Positions 14,501 to 26,171 of a stretch of 64,000 nucleotides of DNA are shown here, piece by piece. Source of the DNA: Atkinsonella hypoxylon (lineage: Eukaryota; Ascomycota; Sordariomycetes; Hypocreales; Clavicipitaceae); assembly GCA_000729835.1 (NCBI GenBank), contig JFHB01000110.1, forward strand, positions 37,044 through 101,043. The letters are read 5' to 3'. Every line of letters starts with the position of its first letter. Position 1 is the stretch's first letter. The translations under genes were made by a program, and so were the position numbers. The notes below the pieces were generated by a model. The model worked only from the letters and a program-made list of their open reading frames with translations. It was not told the origin of the DNA and ran no database searches.

Positions 14501-15880
14501 CGCCTATAGAATAGCAGTAGAATTATAGGTAGTTTACTTTCTATAGATATATAAGCAGATTTAAATCTATATTACTTACTGCTGTATCTATAAAGAAAAC
14601 GTAATTAACTATAGTAAGCTACTAAAGAAATTAAGGTTATTAAAGTTAGTTCTAACTCCTTTCTATATAATTTTGCTTAATTTTATTACTAATATACCTA
14701 AAGTTAGCTTAATAAATACCCTATAGCAAAAAGATAGATATAGCTCCTATAACTTACTATATTTAGTAAATTGCCTATTTAGTAAGTAAATAATCCTTAT
14801 ACCTAGGTATATAATATATATAGTAGAAATTTAGGTAGAACTACTCTTATAGATGCTATATTTATTAAACTAAAGCCTTCTTAAGTAGATTATAAGCAAC
14901 TAAGATCTAAAGTTTATTTCTAATGTTTAAAGAAGTATATTTACCTAAATTAGAAGTAAATTGCTTATAGCTATAGCTTACTACCTATAGATAGATAAAA
15001 TAGCTAAATAGAAGAATTAAATAGTTATTATTGCTATTTAATACTATATAGTTATAAATCTAAATACACTATAGACTGCAATACTTTTAGCACTATAGCA
15101 TTAACTTAATAATATAGTAGCAGCTAGTATAGAGATTTCCTCTAATAAACTTATATATAGTTTCTAACTAGCTAATATTATTAATTTAATCTAATTAAAT
15201 AACGTTTCTAGCAATAGAATAGATATAAGCAATATAGCTATACTTTAGAAGCTATACTAATAAGAGGTAGAAATAGCTATTAGTATAGTAAATACCTTAA
15301 GCAAGATTAAATATAACGTTTAGTATAAGCTTATTAACATTAAAGTAGAGAATATAGTCTACCTATAATTACACTAAGAATATATACTTCTAGGAAAGCT
15401 AAAAAAGAAATAGTCTCCTTAATAGGTAGAGCTATATAAGGTTCTTATAAAAGTAAGCCTATTGTTATTTTGCCTAGATTTTCTACTAGATTTATATATA
15501 CACTTAGTAGTATTAGTAGCTTACCTTTAGAAGCTAAGATAAAGTAAAGACCCTTTTAACTAGAAAAAGCAACTACTACTACTAATTATAATAGAAAGGT
15601 TTAGTATAAAAAACTATTAGGAAATTAAGCGAATTTATGCCTATTAAATCTAGTGTTTCTATAGTAGATTAAGTAAGCTATATTTAGAATTCCTTATATA
15701 ATAGAAAGGGTTCTTTACTAAAGACAACTAATAGATTGCTAAAGATAAGCTTAAAGTTAATACTTCTAAAATTATAAATAAATATCTATAGAAACACTCT
15801 ATAAATTAAAAAGAAGAGTATTAACGTTATTAAAAGAGTAATATAGCCTACTAAAAAGCTCTAAATTAGCTAGTAAAAGC
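11591..15880 (+). pseudogene. G1 Pol: protease, RT, RNase H, integrase, chromodomain
   Basis: Frame 3. The retropepsin-like region falls around 11850-12100 and includes one of the few open stretches (11853-12095). RT motifs: a V-R-L-L-N-like block (about 12910), F-D-I-S-G position (about 13010), G-F-K-N-x-x-A-F-T-Q (about 13120-13150), and YIDDI now YINNI at 13197-13211. RNase H starts about 13690 with F-F-K-V-D/N-A. The integrase core covers about 14640-15200, including S-N-x-D-P-K-F-I and a degraded T-E-R-K-N. It ends in a chromodomain-like segment (about 15590-15790) with L-E-F-L-I-x-W-K-G-F. The chromodomain in this family type binds methylated H3 and can direct integration to heterochromatin (family knowledge). 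RIP stops throughout. Confidence 0.87.
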
Positions 15881-16262
15881 CTACTACTAACTCTTTTCCT
15901 TATAAGTCTTAATTTCCTTTATTATACAATAGATTATTTAAATCCCTTAGTATCTCTTTCCTTATATTCTTATTTATTATTATTAGAACTATTAAAATTA
16001 ACCTATATTATAGAATTATAAGAGGTTAAAAAGAAAACACCTATAAATCTATATACTATTGTTTTAACCTACTTTTTCTGTAAATTTACCTTTACTTTTA
16101 TAAATTTTTGCGCTTTCTACTATATAACCTTTTTCTTATATCTTTATATATTATAAAATCTTATAAATTTATTAATACTGTTATAGCTACTGCTCTTTCT
16201 ATCCCTTTAGGCTATTATTTAGCTACTTTTAATAGTTAAACACTAGAATACTACGCTAAAGG
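15881..16262 (+). other. G1 spacer between Pol and downstream coding-like region
   Basis: About 380 bp without a convincing protein pattern in any frame. The Pol frame continues with only RIP-type stops, but TGA is depleted everywhere by RIP, so this is not proof of coding. It may be a true spacer or the start of ORF3: an ATA that could derive from ATG occurs at 16183 in a different frame. Confidence 0.4.
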
Positions 16263-18100
16263 TAATAGACTGCCTATAGAGTAAATTTCTATAGCCTATA
16301 GAACTAGCTAGCCTCTATAGAGCTACTTCTAGCCTCTTTTATCCCTTCTGCAGAAAATCTACTACTATTATTCTTTTCTTTTAGTAGTTTAGAATTATTA
16401 ATTCTAGTAAACCTAAATAGCCTATTCTAAGAAGAGAACAACAATAGTAACTACACTTAAGCTATAATACTACTACTATTTAAACCTAAAGAAGAATACA
16501 TTACTTCTAATATATATATTAATTACAATAATAGTTCTAACGCTAAAAGTAAAGGTTTTAAGTTTAAGGAGTAAGAATATAACTATAAAGGTAATATAGT
16601 AGCTATAGAGCTAGATAATATTAAAACTTATTTTATATTACTTAATTTCTGCTGCCTATATAGCACTTTTAGTAAGCTTAGAAGTACTAAGAGCACCCTA
16701 AAAGTTAATAAGTTTATCCTTAGTACTATTCCTATAGAAATTAAAGATAATATTAATATTACTAATGTAGAGCCTATTACAGAAAACTATAGTTAGTATT
16801 GCTACACTAATAAAGCTAAAGAAAAGGTATAAAATATAGAAAATGCTATTTACACTTATACCTATAAATTTGCCCTTAAAGGTAGTACTATAGATAAAAC
16901 TAGCATTAAGGTCTCTAAAGATAATGTATATTACTTACTCTAGTAGAATACAGTAATATATATCTTTAGAATTTATAATAACTATAAAGTAAAGCGCTAG
17001 AACTAGTAATATAAAGGTAAGGATACTAAGGTATCTATAGGTAACGCTAAAGTAGCTAAAAGAGGTAAGATATAGGCAAAAGCAGTAGCTACTATATACT
17101 ATAGTAGCAATATAGTAAAAAGAGATAAAGAAACTATTACTATAGATTTATCTACTAGTTTACTGTTATAGGTAGTGTTACTTACTATTTACTTCTTTAA
17201 TAAATTTAGCGGAATTAACAGCACTATTGTAGGTACCTTAGCTAGTATTAGCTATATAGACTTACTCTTTATTCTATTAGCTAAGGTATAATCCTAAAGC
17301 TAGTGTAATAGTCTCCTTTAGAAGAAGTATAAATTTAACGCTAAAGAAATAATTAAAGTCTACCTTAAGAATACTTCTATAGATAGTAACGCTATATAGA
17401 AGCAACTTAACCTCTATATTACTAAAATTAATAAGTTAAATAAAAAGATTAACTAGGTTAAAATAGAGGCTAAAGGAGGTCTATTTAATAAGTAGTTTAA
17501 TAAATTATAAACTGCTATCTACAGTATATACAACTAACTAAATAGTATAAGTTAATTTAATAAAGGTATTAATAACGTTATTAATAAAAATAAAACCTTA
17601 CTAAAGGTTACTAGCAATATTAATATACTGTAGGCAGAAAGTAGATACTTACAACACAAAATTAACTATATTTATATAGACTTCTTAGAACGCTTAGCTA
17701 ACTAGCCTATTGCTATATAAAGCCTCTTTAGTAATAGATTTAACACTATTTAATATAGAAGAAGTGCTTAGTTTATTCTAATTAATCTATCTTTAATATA
17801 TTTCTCTCTATTAATTTTATAAAAGATACCTTCTATAGTAAAGCTAATACTAACTAAGGTAAAAACGCTAACTAAGAGGCTAGCTATAGATAAACTAGTA
17901 GAAATACCTACTAAGCGTAAAACTAGCGCCTTCTAGGTAAAACCCTCCCTAAAGCTGCTAAGAACGTTCTTTAGCTTTACTTTCTAGAGAGAACTAACAG
18001 CCTACTATAACTAACTAATAATTTACTGCTATTACTAATGCTTAAGGATTAGAATAGGCTGTATATATATAAAGAAATACACTAAAGAGATCTAATAGAA
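16263..18100 (+). pseudogene. G1 ORF3: unidentified coding-like region downstream of the chromodomain
   Basis: I do not recognise this product. Frame 3, the same as Pol, reads about 600 codons with sparse TAG/TAA stops and a purine-first codon rhythm typical of coding DNA. The interrupted protein has a P-L-F-K-P-K-E-E-Y-like block (about 16480), a cysteine pair (F-C-C-L near 16650), long charged segments, and a Lys/Asn/Leu-rich probable coiled coil (about 17400-17700). A hydrophobic stretch (about 17770-17825) follows, then a Pro/Thr-rich tail. No RT, protease, integrase, dUTPase or RNase H motif is visible. The same region occurs in reverse in G2 (about 35050-36885), so it belongs to the element. 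It could be an env-like or accessory protein, a Pol extension or a captured gene; none is shown. Confidence 0.52.
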
Positions 18101-18589
18101 AATTTGCTTTAATATAGATTAATTTTTAATACTTTTAATACTATATAGAATAATCTTATATAAAGAATATACTATATAGATTTAATAAATTAGCTTTATT
18201 ATATAAGATTAATTTATAGGATTTAACATTATTTAGGATAATTTTACGCAACTTTACTTATATATAGAATATAGAATAAGCTTTAACGCTCTACTAGGTT
18301 TAAGGAAATTTATTAATTTAATATATAGATTTAATAGTTACTAGATTATAAGTGTAATTTAGGCATTATAAGTGCACAGAAGAATATATAAATATAGCAA
18401 CCTACGCTGTAGATTGCACTACAACAATAATAATGTATACTTATATAATAAAACAATAACTACCTTTCTACGCCTTTTATAACAGCTAGATTAATAAGTT
18501 ATTTAGTTTAATTTAATATACCTTCTAATAACTAACAATTAATTTTTAGAACAGCTAGAACAGCTAATCTTTTTTATAGAAGTAGCACT
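18101..18589 (+). other. G1 3' untranslated region
   Basis: No coding pattern. TA-rich noncoding sequence up to the 3' LTR, conserved in G2 at about 34556-35050. The polypurine tract is not clear, probably because RIP has altered it. Confidence 0.5.
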
Positions 18590-18832
18590 TATTATAGAAT
18601 AATTCTATAGACCTATAGGTCACTAGTGTATATAACTGCAATTATATATAAGTAGTTAGAAGCAACACTTAGGTAGTTAGATTAAACAATTAACAATTAT
18701 TCACTAGAACACTATTTCTAGATGCTCCTTATAGAAGCTCTTACGACTCCTCTTACAATTTATTGCATAACCTATTAAATCCAACAACCTATTGTCACTT
18801 CCGACAAACCCACGTCAGATCCCACCGTAACA
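18590..18832 (+). repeat. G1 3' LTR
   Basis: Starts TATTATAGAATAATT (RIP-mutated form of TGTTACGGGATAATC) and ends CCCACCGTAACA. The right, outer end is nearly unmutated, whereas the same bases in the 5' LTR (9110-9126) carry five C-to-T changes. The target duplication gctat follows. Confidence 0.92.
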
Positions 18833-18837
18833 GCTAT

Positions 18838-19039
18838 AGAGACTGCTAATTCTACTAGTAGTCTATATAGATTTATTCTTATTGTATAAATGCCTTATAA
18901 AGCTTAGTATAATAAAGGAAAAGAGATTAATAATTAACATTATAGCGCTACATTAATTATATAAAAGGCGCAAAATTAACAAGATCTATTAGATTAACAG
19001 CAAAGATAATATCGCTAATTTAATAATAAAAGCAATACT
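18838..19039 (+). pseudogene. C RNase H, middle segment
   Basis: Continues the C polyprotein frame interrupted by G1. Motifs of copia RNase H are readable: a V-x-x-D-S/L position, Y-K/E-C-L-I/V-K-L, E-K-R-L-I-I-N-I-I-A-L, and W-I-N-x-x-D-N-x-A-N/D. It ends at 19039, where A2 inserts (target atact), and resumes at 26873. Confidence 0.82.
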
Positions 19040-19735
19040 TGTTAAAAATAAGCTACCCTGTATAGCCTATTTTTATGCCTACTAGTTGCTCTATCACGTG
19101 ACCCTCATTAGGTCTTGTTACGTTGATTTTTGGTAGAGATATCGCTGTTACTAGATGCAAAACATCTAGAATCGACTAAGGCAAAGTTGCCTAACCTATA
19201 GTCAACTTTAACTGCGATTTTCTCCACAACTAGCAATAGTAGAAATTCAAGAAGTATACCATTTAAAAGCTAAGAATTAGGGCTATCTAATAGTATAATT
19301 GTTAGATAGAGTTGCTTATAAGGGTTGCTTATTATTAGTGGAATTTGTTAAATTGTACACGTAAGCGTCTCGTTTGTATAGCTGTAAGTCGATTTTTTTG
19401 TTTTTATATAGTAAATCTTTTTGCAGAAATTATAAAGTAGCCTATAAGCCCCTTCTAGTGACTACAGCCCGCTAATATAGTTAGAGGGTCTATAAGGGAC
19501 TGGAAAGATTTAAGATTCTACTCTTACTAAGTTCGTTATAGCGCTCTTAATATAAAGATACCACTATTACAGTTATCTATTGCCTCTATATAATCTAGTA
19601 CTATACACTACAGCTTGATTTAGGCCGCTGCTGCTTCCACTACGTAATAATTGCTAGGAGCAATTACAGGTGCTAAATCTAAGAGACTACTACCCTCTTA
19701 GATATCTAGTCCTGTAATCCCTATTATTTTCAATA
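19040..19735 (+). repeat. A2 5' LTR
   Basis: TGTTAAAAAT to ATTTTCAATA. The left edge keeps the CACGTGACC form (about 19093-19102) that is TACGTAACC in the 3' LTR. The internal hairpin TAATTGCT-agg-AGCAATTA is retained. It carries the same small indels as the 3' LTR at 26172, as expected of a single insertion. Confidence 0.93.
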
Positions 19736-19746
19736 GGTTATAAGCC
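19736..19746 (+). promoter_or_regulatory. A2 primer-binding site, initiator tRNA-Met half-tRNA type
   Basis: ggttataagcc directly follows the LTR. Allowing one G-to-A change it is GGTTATGAGCC, complementary to the anticodon arm of initiator tRNA-Met (GGGCTCATAACC). Copia-type elements are known to prime from an internal fragment of this tRNA. The same sequence follows the A4 5' LTR (39842-39852). Confidence 0.75.
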
Positions 19747-20674
19747 TAGAAGACCTATCTGCAAGCTGTTAGCCCGCTGAAATCTACTATTGTGTACTGT
19801 ATTACCCACTAGAAGCTATATTAAGACCTACGCTAGCAGCTATTGCTGCTATTAGTAGCTTGCTGGAAGCTATTAATACCTGCTGCACACACATCGCTAG
19901 CCACTATACTGGTGTTTTTATTCTGCCCACCCTGTGCCTCCTGCACTCTATACACCCTATATATATACACTTTTAAAGCTATTCTTAATAGCTAGGTTCT
20001 ATTGTTGCGCAACATTAAAATATACACATCTGTATACATTACATTTGCACTGTAAATCGTTTTATTAGGCACTGCCTAATCAATTATTTCTATTAAGAAA
20101 TAAGCTTAGCGCTGCACTATATCGCTCGTTGTTATGCTGTTATCTTGTATATCGTGCACCCTGTGCACCTCTGTTAGTAGCTATACTACAATTTGTAGTG
20201 CACACCTAACAGCTCTTGTTGCTGTTAGATATTCCTGTGTTTTCGGTTGCAGAATTAATTTATGTAGTAATCCCACTAGTTGGGATTTTAAAGTAGGAAT
20301 TAGCTGGATATCCCTAAATTAGCTGTGCCTAGGTCTCCACTGATTTGTTGGAACCTAATTAGAGAAGAATCTCCTGAATTTTTTAGCTAAAAATAGCTAG
20401 AACCTATGTTTTATGCCTCTCGCAACCGCTTGTTAATCTAGTCTGCTATACAAATTGTATGTGTATATAGATTGCAATATAACGCAGCCTTTAGAGCCCG
20501 TTATATCTATTACGAAAGAAATTGGAGAAAAATCTCAGTATAATTTCTGAAAATATAGGGCACTTCTAGCCTATATTTAGTAAGAATTATTACTGTTATT
20601 TACTACTATTTCCACTGTAATTTAGGCTATAATTAGCTATAAAGAGCGTTAAATTAGCTATTAAAACCCTTAAA
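19747..20674 (+). other. A2 long 5' leader with two conserved inverted repeats
   Basis: About 930 bp between the primer-binding site and the Gag start, also present in A4. No convincing protein: the 62-codon open stretch 20134-20322 is not open in A4 in a coherent way. It contains the palindrome TGTTGCGCAACA (20003-20014) and the inverted repeat ACTACAA-t-TTGTAGT (20185-20199), both unchanged in A4. It keeps more CpA and CpG than the polyprotein. Plausible place for RNA dimerisation or packaging signals (inference). Confidence 0.55.
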
Positions 20675-23600
20675 ATAGCACTAAAAGGAACAGGTAAGGG
20701 AAAGAGCACAAGCCCTAAACGGGGTAGTGGTTCTAGTACACTAGCTACAGCTGCTACTAGCTTTCCTAGTCTAGTAAGGTCCCCCCCTCAGCTAGTAGAT
20801 TCCTCTTCTAATAAAGAAAATTATACAGCTAAGAAGGCTCTAAAAGAAGCTAGATTAGCTTCTAAAAGAGTAGTGTAAGTCTATAATATTTAAGCTAATC
20901 TAAAAGCTTAAATAGATAAGCAATAAGAGACCCTAAATAGATTTATTAGGTATAGTAAAGCAAAATAAAGCTAAAATAAAGGTAATATAGCTAATTTACT
21001 AAGTAAATTAGATACTATAATTACATCTATAGGTAATCTCTCTATAGGGTCTCCCTCTAAGGTAGTAGATCCTATTACTTCTAAAAGAACTTCTAAAGTC
21101 TCTTTTAAAGCCCCTAAACCTTCTAGTTCCTCTAATAGTGCTACTTTTCTGCCTGCTTTTAATAAAGGCACTATAAAAGAGTTAAATAAGAAGGTCTACT
21201 CTATTCTAGAGGCTGCTAAGCTAAAAGGCCCTAAAAATTTTAAACAGTAGAAGTAAGCTTTAACTATTTAATTTAGGGCACTAGGATTCCCTTAATTTAT
21301 TAATAATCCTAGTATAGCTAGTACATTAGTAGATTTAGAGCAAGCTATTATCCTTATAATTATAAGAGATAGTTGCCAATCTAGACCTTAAGCTGCTATA
21401 AGCTAGTATAAGTCCCCTGTAGATGCCTATAACGTTCTAGTTAGGCAGTATTTGCAGAGTGCTGAAATATAACGTAGTACGCTATATACTAGTTATTACA
21501 ACTTATCGTTTTCGAACTATAAGGGATCTTTAGAGGCCTTTAATGCTGAATTTAATAATTTACTAGCTAGATTATAGCTCTATAGTGTAGCTATTAATTC
21601 TATTGACTAGGTAAATTATTATATTGATGCTTTAAAGAAGACCTTCCCTAGCTAGGCTGAAAGGCAGCAATATTCTATTAGAGCTGCTAGAGCACAAGGT
21701 CTATCTGTAAAAATGCTGAATTTACAGTTCTTTATAGCTAACTTATTAGAAGAATAAAGAGATAAAAGCTCCTCTATATCTAAGGCTCTTAGTTATAAAG
21801 CTTTTAATTCTAATAGTTCTAATAATAATAAAGCTAACTAAGGAAAGAATCCTCCTAATTAGAAGAAGAATTCCGATTTTAATTCTAACGATTCTAATGC
21901 CTCTAAAGATATAGATAAAGCCTCTAAGAATAAGAAGAAGTAGAAGGGCTGAAGAAGAAGTAATAAAAATTCTAGGAATAAGGATAGAGAAGCTGCTTTT
22001 GCTATAGGTTGTTATAACCTATCTACTAGCAACTAGGATACTATAGAATCTAATAATTCTAGCAGTTCTAGTAGTGATAATTCTTACGATTTAGATATAG
22101 AATCCACTACTAGTGATACTAGCACTACTAGTAATAATACCCCTTCTTTTAACTATTCTAATGGAATAATTAAAAACTCCTTACTATACAATATAGGTTC
22201 TACCTGTTATATAGTTAACAATAAGGCATTTTTTAGGACTTTTAAGCCTATAAAAAAGGGTAAAACCGCGCCTATTGCTACTAGAGGAGGTTCTATTTAT
22301 CCTAAAGGACAGGGAACTGCTGTATTCTAGGTACTAGTTAGTATAAATCTAGCTAAATATAGGCCTTTAGCTCTAAAGGATGCTCTATATTGCCTAGGTT
22401 TAAATACCAACCTAATTAGTAGTCTAAAGCACTATTTAACAGGGGGCACTCTCCTTAGAAATTAGCTATTTCTAGCTAATAGAAGCTGCTGTAGGCTTCT
22501 AAATCCCAAAAAGCATAGTTTCTTCTTACAGCTTAAGGGGCAAGAGACCCCTAGAGTGTGTAAAAACCACGCTAATCTCTCTTATATAGGATTTCTAGCT
22601 AGCAATAGTTATAATAGCAGTTATAATGCTAGTTATCCTATAGAGGTCTAAATCCCTTAACAGCCTAGTTTTAATCCTAAGGAATATAGCTAAATTGAGG
22701 AATTATCTGATTTTAAAGAAGAAGAAGATAATACTAATAACGATGCTATAGAGCTATTAGCCCTAGTTCCTAAACGGGCTCCTAGTTAGATTCCTTCTAA
22801 TAACAGGGATTTAGAAGGTCTAAATCCTAAGTTGCTAGATATTGGAGGAAATAGCCGTCTAGATCCCTTAAACGAGGCCTATAGTTCTTAAGAGATCTAG
22901 CAAGATAGAGAGCAACAGGAAGCTAGCTCTAATAATAATTCTAGTAGTAATCCTACTGCTTCTTCTTCCTATAAGAAGCTCCTAGAATTAGCTGCTACTT
23001 AGCACATTAGATTAGGGCATATAGGACTCCCTTTACTAAAGAAGACTGCTTCTATTACTAAAGGTATTCCTAATTTTACAAAAATCAAGGAAAAGGATTT
23101 TAACTGCCTAGCTTGCAACTAAGCTAAAGCTGTTAGAAGACCTAGCAAGCATACTATTCCTAACCCCCCTAGATGTTTAGATATTATAGAGGGAGATACC
23201 GTTAAAATAGAGCCTATACTGCATAATAAGAGGCCTTTAGTTCTTTTTCTAATTAATAGAAAATCACAGTATAAGTGGTCTTTTAATCTAGCTAATAAAG
23301 AGAGTTCTACTCTCTATAGCTGTATTAAAGGCTTCTTTAAGGAATTAAAGAACTAGTATAACTGCTACCCTAAACACCTTTATTTTAATAGTAGTACAGA
23401 AATTAATACTAGGTTGTAAGCTTAGCTATCTTCTAAGGGTATTTACTTTAGCACCTCTTGCCCCTATATTTACAAACAGAATAGGCTAATAGAGAGAGCT
23501 ATAAGGGTACTTCTAGACCGTTTATGTACTACCCTACAGTGGTTATAACTACCTCTATATCTATAGTCTTACATCCTTCTTGCTATAGTGGATTTAGTTA

Positions 23601-25984
23601 ATACTACTGCGAATAGTACTAAACCACTAAGTCCTAAACAGCTATATTTAGCTGATTTAGAGCCTTCTAAGACCTATAAGCCTGATTTTTCTAAAATTAG
23701 AGCTATAGGCTTCTATTGCGAAGTTCTAATTCCTTTAGAACAAAGATCTAGGTTGCAGAAGCTAGCTAAAAGAACTATTCCTAGTAGACTTTTAGCTACA
23801 CTAGGTTCTAATGTATATCTAATATACATCCCCTCTAAACGAGCTGTTATAAAGACTAGCTTCGTTAAAATTATAGAAGGAATAGGTCCTATTTCACAGG
23901 GCATCCCTAAGGTTCCTATTAGTTCTATAGTGAATAATCCTTTAGAGAGAGAAATCAATAACTAGCAGTTAGTAGATAATTATACTCCTAAATATCCTTA
24001 TCCTAGTCATCTAGATGTGCTGAATTATCCACTAGAACCTGTAGAAAATCAAGCTCTTCTACCAAGCAACTCTATAGAAGCTGTAGAGGCCCCTAAAGCC
24101 CCTATATCTATAGAAGCCCCTTAGGCTAATATAGAACCTATAGAAGCTAAAGCTAATGCTAATGCTATAGATTTAGATAGAGACATATTTTCCTTAATTA
24201 AGGATCTATGCTTTAAGGCTAGGACTAAAGCAGCTATTACTTCTAATAGTAAGGATAAACTTCCTAATACGTAGAAGCAAGCCCTAAAAAGCTCTACTAA
24301 GCAGCATTAGATAGAAGCTACCTATAGCGAATTTAAGCAGCTATTAGCTGCTAGAACCTTTAAATTTATAGGGAAAGACTAAGTACCTAAGGGCTAAAGA
24401 GTTCTAAAGAATAGGCTTGTTTATAGGCTTAAAAAGGATAAAGAAAATAATCCTATTAAATATAAGGCCCGCCTTATTGCTAAGGGATTTATGCAAATAG
24501 AAGGTCAAGACTATCTAGAGACCTTTACTGCAACTAGTATTCCTTCTAGCTAGCGTATATTATTAGCTCTTGCAGCTTTTAATAACTAGGAAGTTGAGCA
24601 AATCGACTTTATAGGAGCGTTTTTAAATAGTAAGCTAAAAGAAGCTATTTATATAGAAATCCCAGATAGATTCGTTAAATTTGCAGAGCAAGCATCGCTA
24701 TTAGTAGCTAAGCTACTAAAAAGCTGTAATTACAGGCCTTCTAAAGACTAGGTAATTAAGCTAGAAAAATCCCTCTATAGTTTAAAGCAAAGTCCTAGAG
24801 AATAGCAGCAAATTCTAATAGAATTACTTTAAAAGCATGGATTTAAACCTCTTATATTAGACCCAGTAGTCTTTTATAACCTAGCTATATCTACATATAT
24901 TGCTACTTATGTAGATAACTGTCTTTTAATTGGGCCTAATTTACAATATATTAATAAGCTTAAAAAGCTACTAAATTAAGCCTATCCAATAGAAGATAGA
25001 GGACCAGCAGAATTCTTTCTAGGTGTATAAATCACCTATAATAGGTCTAAAAGGTCTATTAAAATCTATTAATCTTAATACATCCTTAAAGCACTAGAAA
25101 GATTTAAAATGCTAGATGCTAAGCCAGCTTCTATCCCTATACAGCTAGGAATCCTAAAGCAACTAGTTATAAAACCTCTCTTAAAATCCAATTATAAGCT
25201 TTATTAGAGCATAATAGGCACTATAATGTACCTTATGTTGCTAACTAGGGCTAATATTGCTTTTTCTGTTCAGTAGCTATCAACCTTCCTAGCTAAGCCC
25301 TATATAGAGCACCTAAACGCCTCTAAGTACCTCCTAAAATACTTAAGTAGTACTAGAAGCTTTGCTATTATTTATAAGCGTTCTAGTCTACACCCTATAG
25401 GGTCTTCTTCTAAAGCTTCTAATAGTTCTATTAGTTGTAAAGAAGTACTTAAGACCCTCCTTAGTTATTGCAATAGCGATTTTGCTAGTGATAAAACCTC
25501 TTCTAAATCAACCTATGCTTATCTATATAAGCTAGCTAGTGGACCTATTAGCTGGAAATTAAAGAAAGCTAGTACTATTGCTCTTTTCACTTTAGAAGCA
25601 GAATTTAATGCATTATCTAAAGCTATTAGGGAATTAGAGTGGCTCTATAGCCTTTTTAAGGAGATAAAGCTGCCTTTAACCCCTCCTATTCCTATTAGGT
25701 GTAATAATTAAGGCGCTATAGTTACTGCTTACAACCTAACGTTGTATAGTAGGACTAAGCACACCCTTTTGAAGTTTAACTATATTAGGGAAAAGATTCG
25801 TAAAGGTATAGCTAAGGTTAGTTATATTGATATAAATTAGATGCTAGCAGATAGCCTAACTAAGCCTCTTACTATTTAAAAGCATTAATAATTTATTAAG
25901 TTACTAGAGCTTTCTAGCTAGCTTATAAAAGCAACAAAAACACTTAAAAAATCGAAAAGCAACGAAAAAACAGTTAAAAATTGA
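20675..25984 (+). pseudogene. A2 Ty1/copia Gag-Pol polyprotein, RIP-inactivated
   Basis: About 1770 codons in a single frame, start to end, with no frameshift. The start is ATA here; M-A-P-K-G-T-G-K-G-K-S can be inferred because ATG to ATA is a RIP change. Gag spans about 20675-22160. It ends in basic and Ser-rich tracts, with no CCHC zinc knuckle visible. The protease L-Y-N-I-G-S is at about 22182-22210. The integrase zinc residues are H-I-R-L-G-H (from 23003) and C-L-A-C (23106-23117), and the N-R-L-I-E-R motif is near 23487. The longest open piece, 23588-23965, is the integrase C-terminal region. RT has K-A-R-L-I-A-K-G (about 24465) and YVDN for YVDD at 24908-24922. RNase H has S-Y-C-N-S-D-F-A (about 25460), and the tail contains A-D-S-L-T-K-P-L. 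The terminal TGA at 25982-25984 may itself be a mutated CGA. Confidence 0.93.
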
Positions 25985-26171
25985 AAACAATAAAAACAAT
26001 TAACAACAACTAGTTATATTTAACTATAACTACCCTGGAATTGCTGGAATTAGTTATATTATTTAGTTCTATTATTAGTACTGTATTTTGTTGGTTAATT
26101 CTAACTTAGATATCCTTTAAAGGAGCTAAGTTGCTTATAGAACTAGTTACTTCTTATATTTCTAGAGGGAG

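Larger units (their letters stand above)
8884..18832 (+). mobile_element. G1: complete 9.95-kb Ty3/gypsy retrotransposon with chromodomain
   Basis: Bounded by 243-bp LTRs and an exact 5-bp target duplication gctat (8879-8883 and 18833-18837). It is inserted in the RNase H of element C, whose frame resumes after 18837. It contains Gag, protease, RT, RNase H, integrase, a chromodomain and an extra downstream coding-like region. A second copy (G2) lies in reverse at 34313-52067 with the same structure, which rules out chance similarity. All coding parts carry many TAG/TAA and Asp-to-Asn changes, so it is inactive. Confidence 0.93.

Noticed and set aside
16263..18100. Absence of TGA in the ORF3 frame as proof of coding
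   Set aside because: RIP turns TG into TA on one strand, so TGA is depleted everywhere in the window.
20134..20322. 62-codon plus-strand open stretch in the A2 leader
   Set aside because: The A4 counterpart does not keep it coherent; the Cys/Ser-rich product looks like chance. Kept only as part of the leader.
20971..21171. Minus-strand open stretch, with relatives at 6-203 and 41039-41299
   Set aside because: Antisense shadows of the family A Gag frame; the plus strand carries the recognisable polyprotein.
23713..23958. Minus-strand open stretch, with relatives at 43856-44047 and plus-strand 30610-30855
   Set aside because: Antisense shadows of the A integrase C-terminal region; the sense strand continues into RT in the same frame.
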